A stretch of DNA of 10,588 nt from Desulfonatronospira sp. GTDB taxonomy: Bacteria > Desulfobacterota > Desulfovibrionia > Desulfovibrionales > Desulfonatronovibrionaceae. The DNA lies in assembly GCA_003563255.1 (NCBI GenBank), contig PWSL01000465.1:1-10588 (forward strand), written 5' to 3'. The position numbers and the translations under genes are program-made. The notes beneath the pieces were generated by a model. That model saw only the letters and a program-made list of their open reading frames with translations. It was not told the origin of the DNA and did not search any database. Positions 6,835-10,588 of this stretch are shown in pieces (position 1 is the stretch's first letter; the number at the start of each line of letters is the position of its first letter).

Positions 6835-6864
6835 TTTATATAACAGATACCATAAAAGTATAAT
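6835..6864 (+). promoter_or_regulatory. Weak promoter candidate for the hydrolase-kinase pair
   Basis: A perfect TATAAT stands at 6859-6864. The only -35 candidate at a normal distance is TTTATA (6835-6840, 18-base spacing), which matches poorly. A start near 6871 would give a leader of only about 11 bases that begins at the ribosome binding site. The real promoter may therefore lie elsewhere. Confidence 0.25.
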
Positions 6865-6870
6865 CACAAT

Positions 6871-6875
6871 AGGAG
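6871..6875 (+). promoter_or_regulatory. Ribosome binding site of the UPF0173-like hydrolase
   Basis: AGGAG ends six bases before the ATG at 6882. It supports this start, which also places the twin-arginine motif at the very N-terminus. Confidence 0.75.
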
Positions 6876-6881
6876 TTCAAA

Positions 6882-7754
6882 ATGCCTTTAACCAGGAGAA
6901 AATTTATCAGAAACATTGGGGTAACGGCAGGAGGATTAAGCATGGGCGGTTTCTTGAAGTCAAGACGGGCATGGGCTGAACAGACTGAAGAAGGGTCCGG
7001 GACTTCCGGTCAGGTTGAGATTGAATGGCTGGGACACGGCAGCTTTCTTTTTGAATCGCCCAAAGGCCTGAAATTGCTGCTGGATCCCTGGATCAGTACC
7101 AACCCCAAGTGTCCAGGCAAATACAAGGATATCAGCAAGTTCAGCAAGATCGACTTTATTCTCTGGACCCACGGCCATGTGGATCACTTTATGCTCAATG
7201 ATGCCAGCGACCTGATTGAGATGTACAAACCCAAGGTCATTGCTCCGTGGGAACTCGGCTTTTTTATCAAAGAGGAAATTCCAATAGCCGACTGTCAGAC
7301 CTTCACCCTGGCTAATAAAGGAGCTACAGCCGATTATGATGGTCTGAGAATAACCATGGTGGAGGCGTTCCATTCGGCCGGGGCACAGTTAACGGGCTTT
7401 AAGGGTATAAACAGGTTTGTGGGAGAAGCTGTAGGCTATATCTTTGAATTTGAAAACGGGTTAAAGGTTTACCATTCCGGAGACACCTCGCTTATGGGAG
7501 ACATGAAGACCATTATCGGCGATTTTTATCAGCCGGATGTGGCCATTCTGCCAATTGGCGGAGTTTTCACCATGGGCTCCAGAGAAGCTGCATTCGCATG
7601 CTCCATGATCAAGCCCGGGATTGCCATCCCGGAACATTATGGAACCTTTCCGGTACTTGAACAGTCAAGCGAGGTTTTCATCAAGGAAGTGAACAGGCTT
7701 GCTCCTGAAACCAGGGTCCTGGATATACGCCCGGGCCGCCCGGTCAAAGTATAA
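6882..7754 (+). CDS. Tat-exported metal-dependent hydrolase, UPF0173/UlaG-like metallo-beta-lactamase fold
   Basis: A 290-residue metallo-beta-lactamase-fold hydrolase of the UPF0173 type; its substrate is unknown. Residues 1-32 form a twin-arginine signal: TRRKFIR (4-10), a weakly hydrophobic stretch, then a likely cleavage after AWA (32). This predicts a folded, metal-loaded enzyme exported to the periplasm. The mature part opens with IEWLGHGSF (47-55) and DPWIS (68-72). It carries the metal-binding HGHVDH (97-102), a His in FHSAG (164), YHSGD (197-201, His198 and Asp201), LPIGGVFTMG (223-232) and EHYGTFP (251-257, His252). All expected ligands are present. Family members are usually about 225-230 residues and cytoplasmic, so the export signal and the roughly 12-residue linker are unusual. 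The kinase gene starts 25 bases after the stop, suggesting co-transcription. Some fold relatives open lactone or phosphodiester bonds, but none of these activities can be read from the sequence. Confidence 0.85.
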   Translation: MPLTRRKFIRNIGVTAGGLSMGGFLKSRRAWAEQTEEGSGTSGQVEIEWLGHGSFLFESPKGLKLLLDPWISTNPKCPGKYKDISKFSKIDFILWTHGHVDHFMLNDASDLIEMYKPKVIAPWELGFFIKEEIPIADCQTFTLANKGATADYDGLRITMVEAFHSAGAQLTGFKGINRFVGEAVGYIFEFENGLKVYHSGDTSLMGDMKTIIGDFYQPDVAILPIGGVFTMGSREAAFACSMIKPGIAIPEHYGTFPVLEQSSEVFIKEVNRLAPETRVLDIRPGRPVKV

Positions 7755-7779
7755 CAGCTGAACAGTCTGGGTTTTAGTT

Positions 7780-10143
7780 TTGAGTCAAGAAAAATTTCGT
7801 TTCAGAATTTCCATCCGGCAAAAAATCATGCTGCCCGTAGTATGTCTGTTTCTTATAGCGATAAGCATCGGCGCATATCTTACCGTCAGGATGGAAACCA
7901 GGGCATTGACCAAGCAATTGACTCATTCCGCTGATGTAATAAGCAGGAATATTTCCTCGGTCACCCAGAGCGCTTTCTGGTCTTTGGGGTGGGTGTACCT
8001 TGAGGAATTTCTGCATGACCTGCCGCTGGAGCAGGACAACATCATCTTTGCCAAGGTCGTTAACCCCATGGGGGAAATATATCTTGCTGATTCCAGGGAG
8101 TATTACGGCCGGCAGATCGACCCGGATCTTCTGGGAGCTGATAAAATGGTCTTTGATGATTATTTTTTTGAAGATCATAATGAAAATGGAATCCTGCTGG
8201 TCCAGCCCCTGGTCATCGGCGATGAAACCTGGCATATCCTGACCGCCATATCCCTGAGAGAAGTTCAGGAGGCCATTTCCAGCCTGATTAAACGCATAGC
8301 GTTACCTGCCTTCATATTGCTGCTGATGACTGCTGTCGGAACCTATCTCATTGCAAGAACCATCAGCAGGCCAATCGTTCAGCTGGCTAAAAGCACGGAA
8401 ATCTTTTCCAGAGGTGATCTGGACCATAAAGCAGTGATCAACACCAGGGACGAGGTGGGACTTCTTGGCTTTGAATTCAACAGGATGATCAAAAGTCTGC
8501 AGTCAGCCCAGGACCAGTTCAAGGCATCTGAAAACAGGTACCGCACCCTCATTGAAAGCGCTTCCAGGGCTCGTATCGGGATGGCTCTTGTCCTTAATCA
8601 CCCTTCCGGACAACAACTCAGATATGCCAACCATGGCCTGACCGAAATATCAGGCTATTCCAGGAAAGAACTGCTCGACATGGATTTTTTCCAACTTTTC
8701 CAGCACAAAGATCAGCAGACCATCAAAAACATCGCCTGCACCATTAATGACGCAATAGAGGACTGCAGCCGTATATTTCAATGGACCCGTAAAAATGGTG
8801 AAGAATTATTTGTAGACTGTACTTTTGCTGCTGCTGAATTTGAAGGCAGCGAGGCCATGGTTGTCTTTGTCCGGGATGTCAGCAACCAGGTCCTGGCGGA
8901 AAGACAATTGAAAGAATATCAGACCAATCTGGAAAAGACCGTTGACGAGCGCACAGAAAACCTCCAGCAGAGCATTAACGCACTGAAAGAAACACAGAAA
9001 CAGCTTATCCAGTCGGAAAAACTGGCCTCCATTGGTCGTCTGGCCGCCGGCATCTCTCATGACTTCAACAATATCCTGCATGTAATCAACGGCTATTCAC
9101 AAGTATTGCTTTCCAGGATCCCGGAGCAGAGTCCTGAACGGGACAATCTGGTTCAGATTCAGAAAGCAGGCAGACGGGCAGCTCACCTGGTCCGTCAGCT
9201 GCTTGATTTCAGCCGTCAAAACAGTGGAAACCGCACCACGCTGAATCTCAACCACGAACTTAGCAATGCAATAGATGTATTGAAACGGACCATCCCCAGG
9301 ATGATAGAAATCCGGATTCAGCTGACGGATGATCTCTGGCCTGTTTACGCCGACCCTATAAAAATGGAACAGATTATCCTCAACCTTTCCAGCAACGCGG
9401 CTGATGCCATGCCCCAGGGAGGAAGGCTGACCATTGAAACCGCCAATGTCGTTCTGAATGAAGACTTCTGCCGTGAACATCTTGATCTCTCACCAGGAAA
9501 ATATATTCTGATTACAATTTCTGACACGGGACACGGTATGGATCAGAACACCTTGCAAAATATCTTTGAACCTTTCTTCACCACCAAGGAAGTGGGCAAA
9601 GGGACCGGACTGGGCCTGCCTTCGGCCTACGGGATAGTCAAGACCCATGGCGGAACCATTCACTGCCGCAGCACACCCGGCCAGGGCACCGCTTTAGAGA
9701 TATACCTGCCTGCTCGTGAAGATCAGAAAATCAGTACTGCAATCGATACAAACACTTCCCAGCCTGCCACAGGCAATGAAACCATCCTGGTCATAGATGA
9801 TGACAGAAAGATCCGTGAATTGACCGCTGAAATATTGGAAAACCTGGGATACAGAGTGATCTGTGCTGAAAATGGAAAACACGGACTGGAGGTATATGCA
9901 TCCACAATCAATGATATAGACTTGGTCCTTCTGGATATGACCATGCCTGTAATGGGCGGGCATGAGTGCATGCGGAAAATCATTGAGATGAACCAGGACG
10001 CGGTGGTGCTGATTGCCAGCGGCTACTCGCCGGATGTTCAGGCTGATGAGCTTATCAAACAGGGAGCATCAGGATTCATCGGCAAACCATTCCAGCTTGA
10101 TCAGCTTGCTTCGCTGATCAGGGAATTACTGGACAAAAAATAG
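7780..10143 (+). CDS. Membrane-bound PAS hybrid histidine kinase with C-terminal receiver
   Basis: A 787-residue inner-membrane sensor kinase. Order of parts: membrane helix 1 (about 16-36); an extracytoplasmic sensor of about 135 residues, possibly Cache/PDC-like, with no family that I recognise; membrane helix 2 (about 173-193); a HAMP linker (about 190-243); a PAS domain (about 250-370); a coiled coil (372-412); an NtrB-type phosphoacceptor domain with ISHDFNN (425-431, His427); and an ATPase domain with NLSSNAADAM (535-544), DTGHGM (582-587), FEPFFTTK (596-603) and GKGTGLGL (606-613). A receiver follows with IDDD (672-675), acceptor Asp719, Ser747 and Lys769. All phosphotransfer residues are intact. 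It starts at TTG 7780 with no clear ribosome site. The first ATG is codon 17 and would remove the basic stretch before helix 1, so TTG is preferred. An upstream in-frame stop at 7759 limits alternatives. Its output partner is not in the window. The ligand is unknown and could relate to the exported hydrolase before it. Confidence 0.92.
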   Translation: MSQEKFRFRISIRQKIMLPVVCLFLIAISIGAYLTVRMETRALTKQLTHSADVISRNISSVTQSAFWSLGWVYLEEFLHDLPLEQDNIIFAKVVNPMGEIYLADSREYYGRQIDPDLLGADKMVFDDYFFEDHNENGILLVQPLVIGDETWHILTAISLREVQEAISSLIKRIALPAFILLLMTAVGTYLIARTISRPIVQLAKSTEIFSRGDLDHKAVINTRDEVGLLGFEFNRMIKSLQSAQDQFKASENRYRTLIESASRARIGMALVLNHPSGQQLRYANHGLTEISGYSRKELLDMDFFQLFQHKDQQTIKNIACTINDAIEDCSRIFQWTRKNGEELFVDCTFAAAEFEGSEAMVVFVRDVSNQVLAERQLKEYQTNLEKTVDERTENLQQSINALKETQKQLIQSEKLASIGRLAAGISHDFNNILHVINGYSQVLLSRIPEQSPERDNLVQIQKAGRRAAHLVRQLLDFSRQNSGNRTTLNLNHELSNAIDVLKRTIPRMIEIRIQLTDDLWPVYADPIKMEQIILNLSSNAADAMPQGGRLTIETANVVLNEDFCREHLDLSPGKYILITISDTGHGMDQNTLQNIFEPFFTTKEVGKGTGLGLPSAYGIVKTHGGTIHCRSTPGQGTALEIYLPAREDQKISTAIDTNTSQPATGNETILVIDDDRKIRELTAEILENLGYRVICAENGKHGLEVYASTINDIDLVLLDMTMPVMGGHECMRKIIEMNQDAVVLIASGYSPDVQADELIKQGASGFIGKPFQLDQLASLIRELLDKK

Positions 10144-10145
10144 CA

Positions 10146-10352
10146 CCATCTTCACACTCCACTATCCCCAATCCAGATGTGTTGTTGAGTCCACTGACAA
10201 CCCAAGAAGCCGTACTTTCCTCCCGTATCGAGGGAACTCAAGCCACTATGGGTACTGTTCACGTTTTCCTGCATCAGGGCAGACAGCTGTACGGCATTAA
10301 GGATGGAATCGCGTTCAGAACTACTTTTTCCACATCAAAATGGCTGGTCTAA
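10146..10352 (+). pseudogene. Relic of a Fic-family protein, N-terminal domain
   Basis: Starting just after the kinase stop, a frame without its own start codon reads NPDVLLSPL at 10170-10196 and EAVLSSRIEGTQATMG at 10206-10253, ending at a stop at 10350-10352. The SSRIEGT stretch is a hallmark of the Fic N-terminal domain found ahead of the AMP-transferring Fic core, where it normally contains the inhibitory-helix-type Ser/Glu motif. After TMG the likeness fades, and no HPFxxGNGR core follows. What remains is a fragment of about 30-35 recognisable residues, so it is a decayed gene and not a functional short protein. The frame itself is seen directly; the Fic assignment is from motif recall. 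Confidence 0.6.
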
Positions 10353-10366
10353 CCTACATTCAGCAC

Positions 10367-10396
10367 CCTTTCGTTTGCCTGAAAGGTAATTTTTTT
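10367..10396 (+). terminator. Probable intrinsic terminator
   Basis: CCTTTC (10367-10372) pairs with GAAAGG (10381-10386) around an 8-base loop and is followed by TAATTTTTTT. This is the only stem with a T-run downstream of the kinase, and it lies about 225 bases past its stop, beyond the Fic relic. The stem is short (6 bp), so efficiency may be modest. Confidence 0.5.
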
Positions 10397-10494
10397 ATCT
10401 CACCACTTTTTTCTGCTTCTTGGTACAACCTGCATCGGGGGTTCAGCACCTGGCACTGGACTGTTCCGCACATATTTTTTTAAGAAAAAGACTA

Positions 10495-10557
10495 CTGCCC
10501 ACAGATCACACCCAGTGAAATCCGCTGCGCTGAGACTTCGTCTATTTCACCGGGCAG
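10495..10557. repeat. Hairpin repeat at the right end of the window
   Basis: GTGAAAT (10515-10521) pairs with ATTTCAC (10544-10550). The stem extends through CCC (10511-10513) with GGG (10552-10554) after one mismatch, and an inner AGAC/GTCT hairpin lies at 10533-10543. CTGCCC (10495-10500) can alternatively pair with GGGCAG (10552-10557). The compact structure resembles a dispersed intergenic palindromic repeat. It does not fit a tRNA. Confidence 0.4.
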
Positions 10558-10588
10558 GCAGATTGACACAGATATAAGATATTGAAGA

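Overview
The window reads like the chromosome of a sulfate-reducing deltaproteobacterium, most likely of the Desulfovibrionales. I infer this from three things: the very long PEP-synthase-type protein, the style of the PAS/hybrid histidine kinase, and the type of palindromic repeat. No genus is claimed. I support four intact genes, all on the + strand, and one gene relic. About 2 kb is non-coding and rich in repeats.

Layout. Positions 1-637 hold no convincing gene but a cluster of interspersed palindromic (REP/BIME-like) units. Positions 638-4249 encode a 1203-residue PEP/pyruvate-binding enzyme related to PEP synthase, with a large helical insert and a C-terminal extension. A short spacer (4250-4337) carries a hairpin, and a good promoter lies across the end of the upstream gene. 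Positions 4338-6230 encode full-length 1-deoxy-D-xylulose-5-phosphate synthase (Dxs). Positions 6231-6881 are AT-rich and non-coding, with two nested or adjacent inverted-repeat modules: a 357-bp one with 27-bp imperfect ends, and a 155-bp one with perfect 21-bp ends wrapped around a REP unit. Positions 6882-7754 encode a Tat-exported UPF0173-type metallo-beta-lactamase-fold hydrolase. It is followed 25 bases later by a membrane-bound PAS hybrid histidine kinase (7780-10143). Positions 10144-10588 hold the relic of a Fic-family N-terminal domain, a probable intrinsic terminator and a further hairpin repeat.

How the genes fit together. The first two genes both draw on pyruvate. The PEP-synthase-like enzyme would make PEP for gluconeogenesis. 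Dxs condenses pyruvate with glyceraldehyde 3-phosphate for isoprenoid, thiamine and pyridoxal synthesis. They probably have separate promoters, so the shared substrate may be coincidence. The hydrolase and kinase look like a two-gene transcription unit: an exported hydrolase and a sensor whose extracytoplasmic domain faces the same compartment. Their functional link is inferred from gene order only.

I did not find an obviously new multi-gene defence or biosynthetic system. The least explained parts are the inverted-repeat modules around 6236-6824, the insert in the PEP-synthase-like protein, and the pairing of an exported UPF0173 hydrolase with a hybrid kinase.
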